Source: Micavibrio_C sp965231165 (GTDB lineage: Bacteria > Pseudomonadota > Alphaproteobacteria > Micavibrionales > Micavibrionaceae). From it: a stretch of 64,000 nt of DNA. Both the position numbers and the translations under genes were made by a program. Shown here in pieces: positions 49,248-57,640 of this stretch. The stretch's first letter is position 1. Each line of letters opens with the position of its first letter. Location of the stretch: assembly GCA_965231165.1 (NCBI GenBank), contig OZ246421.1:2294001-2358000 (forward strand), in the 5' to 3' direction. The notes under the pieces were generated by a model that made no database searches, was not told the origin of the DNA, and was given only the letters and a program-made list of their open reading frames with translations.

Positions 49248-49319
49248 ATGAAAAGTGTTCTGCTCTGGGTTATCGGTGTGCCGATCCCGATCATCATTCT
49301 CTATAATATATTCTATTAA
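49248..49319 (+). CDS. 23-residue hydrophobic micro-protein
   Basis: The frame ATG (49248) to TAA (49317-49319) encodes MKSVLLWVIGVPIPIIILYN plus IFY, a single hydrophobic helix with an amphipathic Pro-containing centre. It starts three bases after the preceding stop. Translation is supported by position in the islet rather than by a strong ribosome site. Small membrane protein of unknown role. Confidence 0.6.
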   Translation: MKSVLLWVIGVPIPIIILYNIFY

Positions 49320-49388
49320 TCTTTCCAGTATCTAAAATTTTTTGCCATGGAAAAAATTACAGGGAATTATCAGATCAGGACAAAGCAG

Positions 49389-50120
49389 CTAGGCTATGAG
49401 CGCGATCACTTTTTTAGGAAGCATAATGTCGACAATGTCCATCCGGTATCCTATTCCGGCCTCCGTGGTGATCAATTTAGGGTCCGCAGAGTTGATTTCT
49501 ATTTTTTCTCGCAATTGGCCGATAAAGACGCGGAGGTATTGCGTGTCATCACCATGCGCCGGGCCCCAGACTTCATGAAGAATTTGTTTGTGCGTCAGCA
49601 TTTTGCCGCGATGAACCATAAAATAACGCAGAAGATTATATTCCTTGGGCGTAAAGGAAAGCAGTTTATCATGAAGAAAAACTTCGTGCCGCACCAGGTC
49701 CATTCGCAGCGGACCGTTATAAAGTTCCGGATGGCCGGCTTCCTGAATAGCAGATTTTCGTAAGGATGCATTGATCCGCGCGTAGAGCACATCAACGTTA
49801 AATGGTTTGACTACATAATCATCGGCTCCTAAATCCAATGCAATAATCACGTTTTCATCCGCCGAATTTTCAGATAGGACAATGATGGGTGTTTGTGACC
49901 ACTCCCGAATATCGGTGATGACATTTTTGCCCTGCATATCCGGAAGATTAAGAGCGAGTAGTACCAAATTTGGTTGAGAGGAAGCGCAAAACTGAACGCC
50001 TTGCTTACCTGTTTCGCAACCGACTACCTTGAAATCGGGTGAATCCAAAATCAGGCTCAGCATTTTCTGGGTTTGTGGATCGGTATCGATAACCAAAATG
50101 ACGTTCTTTTTTGTGTTCAT
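49389..50120 (-). CDS. KdpE/OmpR-family response regulator with degenerate receiver
   Basis: A 243-residue DNA-binding protein: receiver about 5-122, then an OmpR-type winged helix (about 135-235; FTPKEYNLLRYFMVHRGKMLTHKQILHEVWG, YLRVFIGQLREKIE). Compared with KdpE, the phospho-acceptor Asp is Ala56 (PNLVLLALNLPD) and one acidic-pocket residue is Thr13 (VIDTDPQ), while Lys105 (KPF) is kept. Codon GCT differs from GAT by one base. It therefore cannot be phosphorylated in the usual way and probably acts as a phosphorylation-independent or protein-ligand-controlled regulator (inference). No histidine kinase is adjacent. Encoded opposite to the small-protein islet and near the hut genes. Confidence 0.87.
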   Translation of the reverse strand: MNTKKNVILVIDTDPQTQKMLSLILDSPDFKVVGCETGKQGVQFCASSQPNLVLLALNLPDMQGKNVITDIREWSQTPIIVLSENSADENVIIALDLGADDYVVKPFNVDVLYARINASLRKSAIQEAGHPELYNGPLRMDLVRHEVFLHDKLLSFTPKEYNLLRYFMVHRGKMLTHKQILHEVWGPAHGDDTQYLRVFIGQLREKIEINSADPKLITTEAGIGYRMDIVDIMLPKKVIALIA

Positions 50121-50155
50121 TTATTGAGGCATCCAATTTTTGCGCGGCCATCTAA

Positions 50156-50359
50156 CTATCTGCGGTTGTTATGACTATCAATTATAAGGGGGAGCTTAGT
50201 GTTATCACGCGAGTCCTTAAATAGATAGTTTCCAATATAGCTGCCGAAAATGCATGTCTGTGGTGACTGAAAATATTCTTGGGCGGGCAGGACGCTAACT
50301 TGTCTCAGCTCTGTAAATTCAGAGAAAATCGTTAGAAACTTGCTCTCGCGAAGCGTCAT
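50156..50359 (-). CDS. Small hypothetical ORF upstream of the response regulator
   Basis: A 67-codon minus-strand frame (MTLRESKFLTIFSEFTELRQ...) 35 bases before the response regulator start, with plausible composition. It has a C9/G9 tract just upstream but no clear ribosome site, so the coding call is weak. It may be non-coding leader DNA. Confidence 0.28.
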   Translation of the reverse strand: MTLRESKFLTIFSEFTELRQVSVLPAQEYFQSPQTCIFGSYIGNYLFKDSRDNTKLPLIIDSHNNRR

Positions 50360-50413
50360 TTACATAGAGCCCCCCCCCTGCGGTGATTTTTTAACATTGT
50401 TTGCCGTGCAATC

Positions 50414-50433
50414 AGATGCTTATCATGGCATCT
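50414..50433. promoter_or_regulatory. Candidate hut operator (inverted repeat over the -10)
   Basis: AGATGC and GCATCT are separated by TTATCATG, a perfect 6-base inverted repeat 28 bases before the hutU start and overlapping the possible -10 TATCAT. A repressor site of HutC type is plausible, but the sequence does not match a hut operator I can name and no hutC gene is in the window. Confidence 0.3.
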
Positions 50434-50461
50434 AATCATAAAAAGCTATCACAGAGAGATT

Positions 50462-52162
50462 ATGGCCATGACTGCACAACCAGCACTTAAAAGCCACAAC
50501 GTGGTCAGGGCCTCTAGGGCTCTTACGCCTTCGACCAAGGCGGGCTGGCTGACGGAAGCGCCGTTGCGCATGCTGATGAATAATCTTGATCCCGATGTCG
50601 CTGAAAACCCCGATGAGTTGGTAGTTTATGGCGGTATCGGCAAGGCGGCGCGCAATTGGGAATGTTTTGATCGCATCGTTGAAACGCTGCAAAATCTGGC
50701 TGCCGATGAAACGTTGCTGGTGCAATCAGGCAAGCCGGTGGGTGTGTTTAAAACCCATGCGGATGCGCCGCGGGTGCTGATCGCCAATTCCAATCTGGTG
50801 CCGCACTGGGCGACCTGGGAGCATTTCCGCGAGCTCGATAAAAAAGGCCTGATGATGTACGGCCAGATGACGGCGGGATCGTGGATTTATATCGGTTCGC
50901 AAGGCATCGTGCAGGGTACTTATGAAACGTTTGCCGAGGCCGGACGGCAGCATTTCAACGGGCAGATGGCCGGAAAATGGATTCTGACTGGCGGTTTGGG
51001 CGGCATGGGCGGGGCGCAGCCATTAGCGGCGACCATGGCTGGCGCGTCGATGCTGGCGGTGGAATGCCGCGAGGCGCATATCCAGCGCCGCCTGGATACA
51101 CGCTATCTTGATCGGCGCGCCGATACGCTGGATGAGGCGCTGGCGATTATTGAGGATTCCCACAAACAGGGTAAGCCTGTTTCCGTTGGGCTGTTGGGCA
51201 ATGCCGCTGACATCTTCCCTGAAATCGCGCATAAGGCCAAAACCGACAAGCGTTATCGTCCTGATGCAGTGACCGACCAGACCAGCGCCCATGACCCGTT
51301 GAACGGTTATCTGCCCAAAGGCTGGAGCCTTGATAAAGCGGCGGCGATGCGGCTTGAAAATCCGGATGCTGTTGTCAAAGCGGCGATGGAATCGATGAAG
51401 CTTCAGGTGCAGGCGATGCTGGCGTTGCACGACATGGACATCCCCGTGTTCGACTACGGCAATAATATTCGCCAGATGGCGCTGGAGGCGGGGGAGGCCC
51501 GCGCTTTTGAGTTTCCCGGTTTTGTCCCCGCTTATATCCGGCCTCTGTTTTGCCGTGGCATCGGGCCGTTCCGCTGGGCGGCGCTTTCTGGTGACCCTGA
51601 AGATATTTATAAAACTGATGCCAAGGTGAAAGAGCTGATCCCCGATGATACGCATCTGCATAACTGGCTTGATATGGCGCGGGAGCGGATCAAATTTCAG
51701 GGGTTGCCTGCGCGTATCTGCTGGCTGGGTTTGGGGCAGCGCGCTAAAATCGGTCTGGCGTTGAATGAGATGGTCGCCCGCGGAGAATTAAAGGCGCCGT
51801 TGGTTATTGGCCGCGATCATCTGGATTCCGGCTCGGTCGCCAGCCCCAACCGTGAAACCGAAGGCATGATTGATGGTTCCGATGCCGTGTCAGACTGGCC
51901 GTTGCTGAATGCTTTATTGAACTGTGCATCGGGCGCGACATGGGTGTCGCTGCACCATGGCGGCGGCGTTGGCATGGGTTATTCGCAGCATTCTGGTATG
52001 GTGGTTGTGTGCGATGGTACGCCAGAGGCGGCGGCGCGACTTGAGCGTGTGCTGACCAATGATCCCGGCACGGGCGTGATGCGCCATGCCGATGCGGGTT
52101 ACGATATCGCGATTGCCTGCGCTAAAGAACAGGGACTGAAGCTGCCAATGGTCAGGGGTTAG
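50462..52162 (+). CDS. hutU: Urocanate hydratase
   Basis: A 566-residue enzyme converting urocanate to imidazolone propionate with tightly bound NAD+ as electrophile, second step of histidine breakdown. Family motifs: YGQMTAGSWIYIGSQGIVQGTYETF, GGLGGMGGAQPLAATMAG, FDYGNNIRQMALEAG, and GRDHLDSGSVASPNRETEGM. The length matches bacterial HutU (about 555-565). Start at the first ATG with AGAGAG near. hutH follows three bases later. Confidence 0.97.
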   Translation: MAMTAQPALKSHNVVRASRALTPSTKAGWLTEAPLRMLMNNLDPDVAENPDELVVYGGIGKAARNWECFDRIVETLQNLAADETLLVQSGKPVGVFKTHADAPRVLIANSNLVPHWATWEHFRELDKKGLMMYGQMTAGSWIYIGSQGIVQGTYETFAEAGRQHFNGQMAGKWILTGGLGGMGGAQPLAATMAGASMLAVECREAHIQRRLDTRYLDRRADTLDEALAIIEDSHKQGKPVSVGLLGNAADIFPEIAHKAKTDKRYRPDAVTDQTSAHDPLNGYLPKGWSLDKAAAMRLENPDAVVKAAMESMKLQVQAMLALHDMDIPVFDYGNNIRQMALEAGEARAFEFPGFVPAYIRPLFCRGIGPFRWAALSGDPEDIYKTDAKVKELIPDDTHLHNWLDMARERIKFQGLPARICWLGLGQRAKIGLALNEMVARGELKAPLVIGRDHLDSGSVASPNRETEGMIDGSDAVSDWPLLNALLNCASGATWVSLHHGGGVGMGYSQHSGMVVVCDGTPEAAARLERVLTNDPGTGVMRHADAGYDIAIACAKEQGLKLPMVRG

Positions 52163-52165
52163 GAC

Positions 52166-53677
52166 ATGAGCGTATTTGTACTGAAACCCGGAACCCTGAA
52201 TCTCGCTGATTTACGGTTTATATATAGTCAGCCGGTAACGTTGAGCCTGCCGGATTCGTGCCGTAAGGTGATGGATGACAGCGTTGCTATCGTCGACCGC
52301 ATTGTCGCATCGGATAAAACCGTCTATGGCGTCAATACCGGCTTTGGCAAACTGGCGCAGAAAAAAATCCCGCAAGACCAACTTGAAAAATTGCAGGAAA
52401 ATCTGGTGTTGTCGCATGCGACGGGTACCGGGCTGTTGCTTGATGATGCCATCGTCCGGCTGATGATGGTGCTCAAAATCAATGCGTTGGCGCAGGGTTA
52501 TTCCGGCATCCGCGCTGAGGTGGTGCAGGCGCTGGTGACTCTGATCAATGCCGGGGTTTATCCGTGCGTCCCCTGCAAGGGTTCTGTGGGCGCTTCCGGT
52601 GATTTAGCGCCGCTGGCGCATATGAGCGCGGCCTTGCTCGGGCATGGGCAGGTGCGCTGCGCCGGGAAAATAATATCCGCTGCAGAAGGTCTTACAAAAG
52701 CAGGATTGAAACCGCTAACGCTTGGCCCCAAGGAAGGGCTGGCGCTGCTGAATGGTACGCAGCTTTCAACCGCGCTCGCTTTGGCCGGGTTGTTTGGTGC
52801 GCAAGATGCTTTTGCGGCGGCCCTCATTGCCGGGGCGATGACGCTGGATGCTTGCAAAGGTTCGATCTCACCGTTTCAGGAAGAATTGCAACGTGTGCGC
52901 GGTCAGCCGGGACAGATGATCGTCGCGGCCAAATTGCGGACGTTGCTGGCGGGGAGCGCTATTCATGAATCGCACCGCGATTGTGGCAAGGTGCAAGATC
53001 CTTATAGTCTGCGTTGCATGCCGCAGGTGATGGGCAGCTGTTATGATTTCATGGGATTTGCCGCGGGTGTGCTGGAACGCGAAGCGAATGCTGTTTCCGA
53101 TAACCCGCTGGTATTTGCCGGTCCCGACCGGATTCTCTCCGGCGGTAATTTTCATGCTGAACCGGTGGCGATGGCGGCGGATACGCTGGCGCTTGTCATT
53201 GCTGAGATTGGCAGCATGGCGGAGCGGCGGATTGCGATGATCGTTGATGCCCATTTAAGCGGCTTGCCGCCGTTTCTGGTCGAAGGGGCCGGGGTCAATT
53301 CCGGCTTTATGATCGCCCATGTCACGGCGGCGGCGCTTGCCAGTGAAAACAAGCAAATGGCTTATCCGGCCTGCGTTGACAGTATTCCGACTTCGGCCAA
53401 TCAGGAAGACCATGTCAGCATGGCGACGCACGGGGCGCGGCGTTTGCTGGAGATGGCTGACAATACCAAAACCATCGTGGCGATTGAGTTGCTGGCGGCG
53501 GCGCAGGGTATGGATTTTCATCGCCCGCTGAAAAGTTCGGCGGTACTGGAAGAGGCGCATGCCAAAATTCGTGCGGTGGTGCCGTTTTATAGTCAGGATC
53601 GTTTTTTCGCGCCGGATATTGAAGCGGCGAAGAATTTAGTGAGTGCAGGCGCGTTTTCTGCCGCAGGCATGCCATGA
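52166..53677 (+). CDS. hutH: Histidine ammonia-lyase
   Basis: A 503-residue enzyme removing ammonia from histidine to give urocanate, first step of the pathway. The MIO cofactor is formed from Ala-Ser-Gly 143-145 (GSVGASGDLAPL). YGVNTGFGKLA near residue 54 and the conserved C-terminal SIPTSANQEDHVSM agree with HutH. Encoded between hutU and hutG, with a four-base ATGA overlap into hutG, so the three are one transcript. Confidence 0.97.
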   Translation: MSVFVLKPGTLNLADLRFIYSQPVTLSLPDSCRKVMDDSVAIVDRIVASDKTVYGVNTGFGKLAQKKIPQDQLEKLQENLVLSHATGTGLLLDDAIVRLMMVLKINALAQGYSGIRAEVVQALVTLINAGVYPCVPCKGSVGASGDLAPLAHMSAALLGHGQVRCAGKIISAAEGLTKAGLKPLTLGPKEGLALLNGTQLSTALALAGLFGAQDAFAAALIAGAMTLDACKGSISPFQEELQRVRGQPGQMIVAAKLRTLLAGSAIHESHRDCGKVQDPYSLRCMPQVMGSCYDFMGFAAGVLEREANAVSDNPLVFAGPDRILSGGNFHAEPVAMAADTLALVIAEIGSMAERRIAMIVDAHLSGLPPFLVEGAGVNSGFMIAHVTAAALASENKQMAYPACVDSIPTSANQEDHVSMATHGARRLLEMADNTKTIVAIELLAAAQGMDFHRPLKSSAVLEEAHAKIRAVVPFYSQDRFFAPDIEAAKNLVSAGAFSAAGMP

Positions 53678-54486
53678 GCATTTTTTCTCTGCATGAAGGT
53701 GCCGCGCCGCTGATCATCAGTATTCCGCATGCGGGGACTGTTGTGCCCGATGAGATCAAGGCGCGGATGACGCGTGAAGCGCTGCGCTTGCCCGATACCG
53801 ACTGGCATATCCCGCAGCTTTACGATTTTGCGGCAGCCATGGGTGTTACGATCGTCAGTGCGCATTATTCGCGCTATGTGATTGACCTTAACCGCCCGCC
53901 GGATAATGCCGCGCTTTATCCGGGGCAGACCAAGGTTTCTTTATGCCCTGATGAAACTTTCGAGGGCGAAAAAATATATAAAGATGGCGCGGAACCGGAT
54001 GGGCAGGAGGTCGCGCAGCGTCTCGAAAAATATTGGCGGCCTTATCATGATGAACTGCGCCAGCAGATTGAACGCCTGAAGCAAGAACATGGTTATGCGG
54101 TGCTTTATGATGCGCACTCGATTAAAGGTGATTTGCCGCGTTTGTTCGAAGGGCGCTTGCCGGACATAAATTTGGGTACGGCCAAGGGCATTAGTTGCGC
54201 CCCCGACATGGAACAAGCCGCGTATAAGGCGGCGCAGGATTGTTCATATGGCAGCATTTTGAACGGGCGCTTTATCGGCGGCTATATCACCCGTCATTAC
54301 GGCGATCCGGCGCATGACGTACATGCCCTGCAAATGGAACTGGTGCGCGAGAATTATATGAACGAAAGTGATTTTTCGTTTGATGAAGGACGTGCGCAGA
54401 ATTTACGCGTGGCGTTGAAAAGTGTTCTTCAATCTGTTCTGGACTGGGGTGTCGCCACATATAAACCGTTACGCACCACGGCATAG
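53674..54486 (+). CDS. hutG: N-formylglutamate amidohydrolase
   Basis: A 270-residue zinc hydrolase of the HutG (N-formylglutamate deformylase) family, cleaving formylglutamate to glutamate and formate. Seen: PLIISIPHAGTVVPDEIK, DTDWHIPQLYDFAA, YVIDLNRPPDNAALYPGQ, YDAHSIKG, and FIGGYITRHYGDP. With hutF present, this is the last step of the formylglutamate branch. The 3' end overlaps convergent hutI by 58 bases. Confidence 0.94.
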   Translation: MSIFSLHEGAAPLIISIPHAGTVVPDEIKARMTREALRLPDTDWHIPQLYDFAAAMGVTIVSAHYSRYVIDLNRPPDNAALYPGQTKVSLCPDETFEGEKIYKDGAEPDGQEVAQRLEKYWRPYHDELRQQIERLKQEHGYAVLYDAHSIKGDLPRLFEGRLPDINLGTAKGISCAPDMEQAAYKAAQDCSYGSILNGRFIGGYITRHYGDPAHDVHALQMELVRENYMNESDFSFDEGRAQNLRVALKSVLQSVLDWGVATYKPLRTTA

Positions 54487-55643
54487 CAGGGATTGCGGCT
54501 GATGCTATAGCTAAGTTCGGCCAGTTCATTGACATCCCACAACACAAAATCGGCGCGACAACCCTGTTCCAGTTTTCCGGCGTCGTGCCAGCCCAGGGCT
54601 TTGGCGGCATGACAGGTTACGCCCGCGAGAGCTTCTTCCGGCGTCAGGCGGAAGAGGGTGCAGGCCATGTTCATCATCAGCAATAGCGAATGCACCGGCG
54701 CGGTGCCGGGATTGTGGTCGGTGGCAATCGCGATGGGCACATTATGTTTACGCAGCAGATCAATCGGCGGCAACTGTGTTTCACGCAGGAAATAAAAGGC
54801 GCCGGGCAGTAATACCGCCACGGTTCCGGCTTCGGCCATCGCCTTGATACCGTCTTCGTCGAGATATTCGAGATGGTCGGCGGAAAGGGCGTGATAACGC
54901 GCTGCCAATGCGCTGCCGTGCTGGTTGGATAATTGTTCGGTATGGAGTTTGACGGGCAAGCCCAGTTCCTGCGCTTTCTTAAAAACACGCGCGGTCTGTG
55001 CCAGATTAAAGCCAATCCGTTCACAAAAGGCATCGACCGCATCGACCAGTCCGGCCTCGTGCAGGGCCGGGAGCATGTCTTCGCAAATATGGGTGATGTA
55101 ATCATCGGCGCGGTCTTTATATTCTGGCGGTAACGCATGCGCGCCTAAAAACGTGCGTTGTACGCGGATGCCGGTTTCCTGACCGAGCCGCGTCGCCACG
55201 GTCAGCATTTTCTTTTCCGTGACTGTATCGAGGCCGTAGCCGGATTTGATCTCAATCCCGGTGACGCCTTCGGTCATCAAATTATGCAAACGACGACGCG
55301 CGGTGGCCAATAACTCGTCTTCGCTGGCGGCGCGGGTGGCCTTTACGGTGGAAAGGATACCGCCGCCTGCTTTGGCGATGTCCTCATAGCTGGTTCCTTG
55401 CAGACGCATTTCAAATTCGCGGGCACGGTTGCCGCCATAGACAAGATGGGTATGGCAATCGATTAGGCCGGGGGTCATCCAGCGACCGCCGCCATCGTGA
55501 ATCTTAGCGGCCAGAGTCTCCGGTGCGGCGGGCAGGGCTTTTTGCGGGCCGATCCATGCGATTTTTCCGGCCTGAATGCCGATTGCGCCGGGATTTTCCA
55601 TCCCGCCGGGTGTACGCACATTGATCCAGATAGAATCCCACAT
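54429..55643 (-). CDS. hutI: Imidazolonepropionase
   Basis: A 404-residue metal-dependent amidohydrolase opening the imidazolone ring to formiminoglutamate, third step of the pathway. Metal-binding motif DCHTHLVYGG is near residue 62; later GIEIKSGYGL and FLGAHALPPEYK are family-typical, and the TDHNPGTAP stretch contributes a further ligand. It is transcribed opposite to hutU-hutH-hutG, with a 58-base convergent overlap with hutG. It diverges from hutF with 49 bases between, presumably shared promoter DNA. Confidence 0.95.
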   Translation of the reverse strand: MWDSIWINVRTPGGMENPGAIGIQAGKIAWIGPQKALPAAPETLAAKIHDGGGRWMTPGLIDCHTHLVYGGNRAREFEMRLQGTSYEDIAKAGGGILSTVKATRAASEDELLATARRRLHNLMTEGVTGIEIKSGYGLDTVTEKKMLTVATRLGQETGIRVQRTFLGAHALPPEYKDRADDYITHICEDMLPALHEAGLVDAVDAFCERIGFNLAQTARVFKKAQELGLPVKLHTEQLSNQHGSALAARYHALSADHLEYLDEDGIKAMAEAGTVAVLLPGAFYFLRETQLPPIDLLRKHNVPIAIATDHNPGTAPVHSLLLMMNMACTLFRLTPEEALAGVTCHAAKALGWHDAGKLEQGCRADFVLWDVNELAELSYSISRNPCYAVVRNGLYVATPQSRTD

Positions 55644-55692
55644 TGTTTCCCTCTACAATATCTCCGGAAGCAGTTCTGAAGGAGCATAACCG

Positions 55693-57027
55693 ATGCCCGA
55701 TTTTTTGGCAAAAGCCGCCCTTTTACCGCAAGGCTGGGCCGATGACGTTCTTATCAGCGTTGATGAAGCGGGCTGGATTACCGCCGTTCGTCCGGGTCAG
55801 CCCTCTGCCGTAGCGCAAACCCTCGATGGCCCGGTTGTTCCGGGGATGCCGAACCTGCATTCGCATGCTTTTCAATATGCGATGGCCGGACTGGCCGAGC
55901 ATAGCGAAGATCCTGCCAACAGCTTCTGGAGTTGGCGCAAGGTCATGTATGGCTTTCTCGATACGCTGGGACCGGCAGAACTGGAGCGGATCGCGACAGG
56001 GCTTTATAGCGCGATGCTGAAGGCCGGTTATACGCAAGTTGCCGAATTTCATTATCTTCACCACCGCCCCGACGGGACGCCTTATGAAGACCGGGCGCAT
56101 TTATCGCATTGCATGATCCGCGCCGCCAAGGCCGCCGGAATCGGTATTACGTTGTTACCGGTTTTGTATGCGCATGGGGGTTTCGGCGGACAGGCGCCGG
56201 AAAGCGGGCAAAGGCGCTTTATCAATAGCCCTGCGCAAATTCTGGATATGATTGCTTCGCTCTATAGGGATTATGAAGCTGACCCCGAAGTGCAAATTGG
56301 TCTGGCGCTGCATTCTCTGCGCGCCACCACGCCGGAGATGATTACCGAAACAGTCAGTGCCGTACGACGCATCAATCCGCAGATGTCGATCCATATCCAT
56401 ATGGCCGAACAGGAGAAGGAGGTCGATGATTGCAAGGCGTGGAGCGGCCAGCGACCTGTTGAATGGCTCCTTGAGCATAATGATGTCGATTCGCACTGGT
56501 GCCTTATCCATGCCACGCACATGACGGAAACGGAGACTCGCGATCTGGCGCTCTCCGGCGCGGTGGCGGGGTTGTGCCCGACGACAGAGGCCAATCTGGG
56601 CGATGGGGTGTTTAACCTGACGCCCTATCTGGAACATGGCGGACGTTTCGGTATTGGCTCCGATAGCCATATCTCGGTGAACATGATCGAGGAGTTACGC
56701 TGGCTGGAATATGGTCAGCGCCTGACACGGCGACAGCGTCTGATCGCCCGCAGAGCGACAGAGCAGCATACCGGTGCATTCCTTTATAAATCAGCCCTCG
56801 CAGGCGGGGCGCAGGCGCTCGGCACAAAAACCGGAAAGATAGAAGCCGGATGTCGCGCTGATTTCATTGTGCTGGATAGTCAGTGTCCGGCGCTTAAGGG
56901 TAAGGGCCATGATCTCGTTCTGGATGCGGCCATCTTCGCCAGCAATAGCCCGCCAGTCAGGGATGTTTTTGTCGGTGGGCATGCCGTCGTCAAAAATTTT
57001 AAGGCTCTGCATGATGAAAATACTTAA
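55693..57027 (+). CDS. hutF: Formiminoglutamate deiminase
   Basis: A 444-residue amidohydrolase converting formiminoglutamate to N-formylglutamate and ammonia, diverting the pathway to the HutF-HutG route. Metal-binding NLHSHAFQYAMAGLAEH is at about 54, then HIHMAEQEKEVDDCKAW and GIGSDSHISVNMIEELRWLEYGQRL, and RADFIVLDSQCPAL near the end, as expected for HutF. Ribosome site GAAGGAG lies about eight bases before ATG. Its stop overlaps the start of the ankyrin gene. Confidence 0.95.
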   Translation: MPDFLAKAALLPQGWADDVLISVDEAGWITAVRPGQPSAVAQTLDGPVVPGMPNLHSHAFQYAMAGLAEHSEDPANSFWSWRKVMYGFLDTLGPAELERIATGLYSAMLKAGYTQVAEFHYLHHRPDGTPYEDRAHLSHCMIRAAKAAGIGITLLPVLYAHGGFGGQAPESGQRRFINSPAQILDMIASLYRDYEADPEVQIGLALHSLRATTPEMITETVSAVRRINPQMSIHIHMAEQEKEVDDCKAWSGQRPVEWLLEHNDVDSHWCLIHATHMTETETRDLALSGAVAGLCPTTEANLGDGVFNLTPYLEHGGRFGIGSDSHISVNMIEELRWLEYGQRLTRRQRLIARRATEQHTGAFLYKSALAGGAQALGTKTGKIEAGCRADFIVLDSQCPALKGKGHDLVLDAAIFASNSPPVRDVFVGGHAVVKNFKALHDENT

Positions 57028-57640
57028 TGTAGCTTTGCGCGCCTTTTCCGCTCGTGATCATGCTGCGCTGGCCGCGTGTCTGATTACGCTGGGTGCCAAC
57101 CCGTATGACACGGATGCAGCGGGGCGCACCGCCTTTAATTGCGCCGCCAGTAACGGCCTGATGGCGCTGGCTACGCTGACGAAAATTGCGTTTGCAGATA
57201 CGCAAAAACCGCTTTCACGCCGCCGCTGGAAACAATTTGATCTCAACACCCCTTCGGGGGCTTACGGTTCAACCCTGATTACTTATGCAGCCAAAGTTTG
57301 TGATGTGGTTACCGTCAAAGCAATGATCGATGCGGGTGCTGACCTGCGCATCGTAAACGGGAGCGGCTGGAGCCTGCTGCATTGTGCCGCCGTCATGCCT
57401 GACCGTACTGAAATATTGAAGTCGCTGCTACAGGCCTTCCATACGCAAGGTCACGGGAATCTTATCAATGCGCGCACAACCCATATTTATGAAACTGTTT
57501 ATAGCGGCCATAAAGTTATTTATGCGGCAGAATTAACGGCGACGGATCTATGTTGCGTACGGCTAGACCAAGACCCGTCATGTCCGCCGGAGCTGGCCCA
57601 ATATCCGGAGATTTTTATAGGGCAGAGGAACCATGCGTAA
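57011..57640 (+). CDS. Ankyrin-repeat protein
   Basis: A 209-residue protein with ankyrin-type repeats: DHAALAACLITLGANPYDTDAAGRTAFNCAA, then GSTLITYAAKVCDVVTVKAMIDAGADLRIVNGSGWSLLHCAAVM. The N-terminal segment MMKILNVALRAFSA is helical, with no signal peptide. The start (ATG 57011 or 57014) lies inside the end of hutF, and the stop overlaps the start of the YdbH gene by eight bases, so the gene is wedged in a transcribed string. Ankyrin proteins mediate protein contacts; the partner is unknown. Confidence 0.82.
   Translation: MMKILNVALRAFSARDHAALAACLITLGANPYDTDAAGRTAFNCAASNGLMALATLTKIAFADTQKPLSRRRWKQFDLNTPSGAYGSTLITYAAKVCDVVTVKAMIDAGADLRIVNGSGWSLLHCAAVMPDRTEILKSLLQAFHTQGHGNLINARTTHIYETVYSGHKVIYAAELTATDLCCVRLDQDPSCPPELAQYPEIFIGQRNHA

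Larger units (their letters stand above)
50121..50461. promoter_or_regulatory. Regulatory interval between the response regulator and hutU
   Basis: 341 bases between divergent genes. It contains the C9 tract (50370-50378), a candidate promoter for hutU (TTGTTT at 50397-50402, TATCAT at 50421-50426, 18-base spacer), and an inverted repeat AGATGC-N8-GCATCT (50414-50433) overlapping the -10. No tRNA or terminator was found. Confidence 0.4.
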
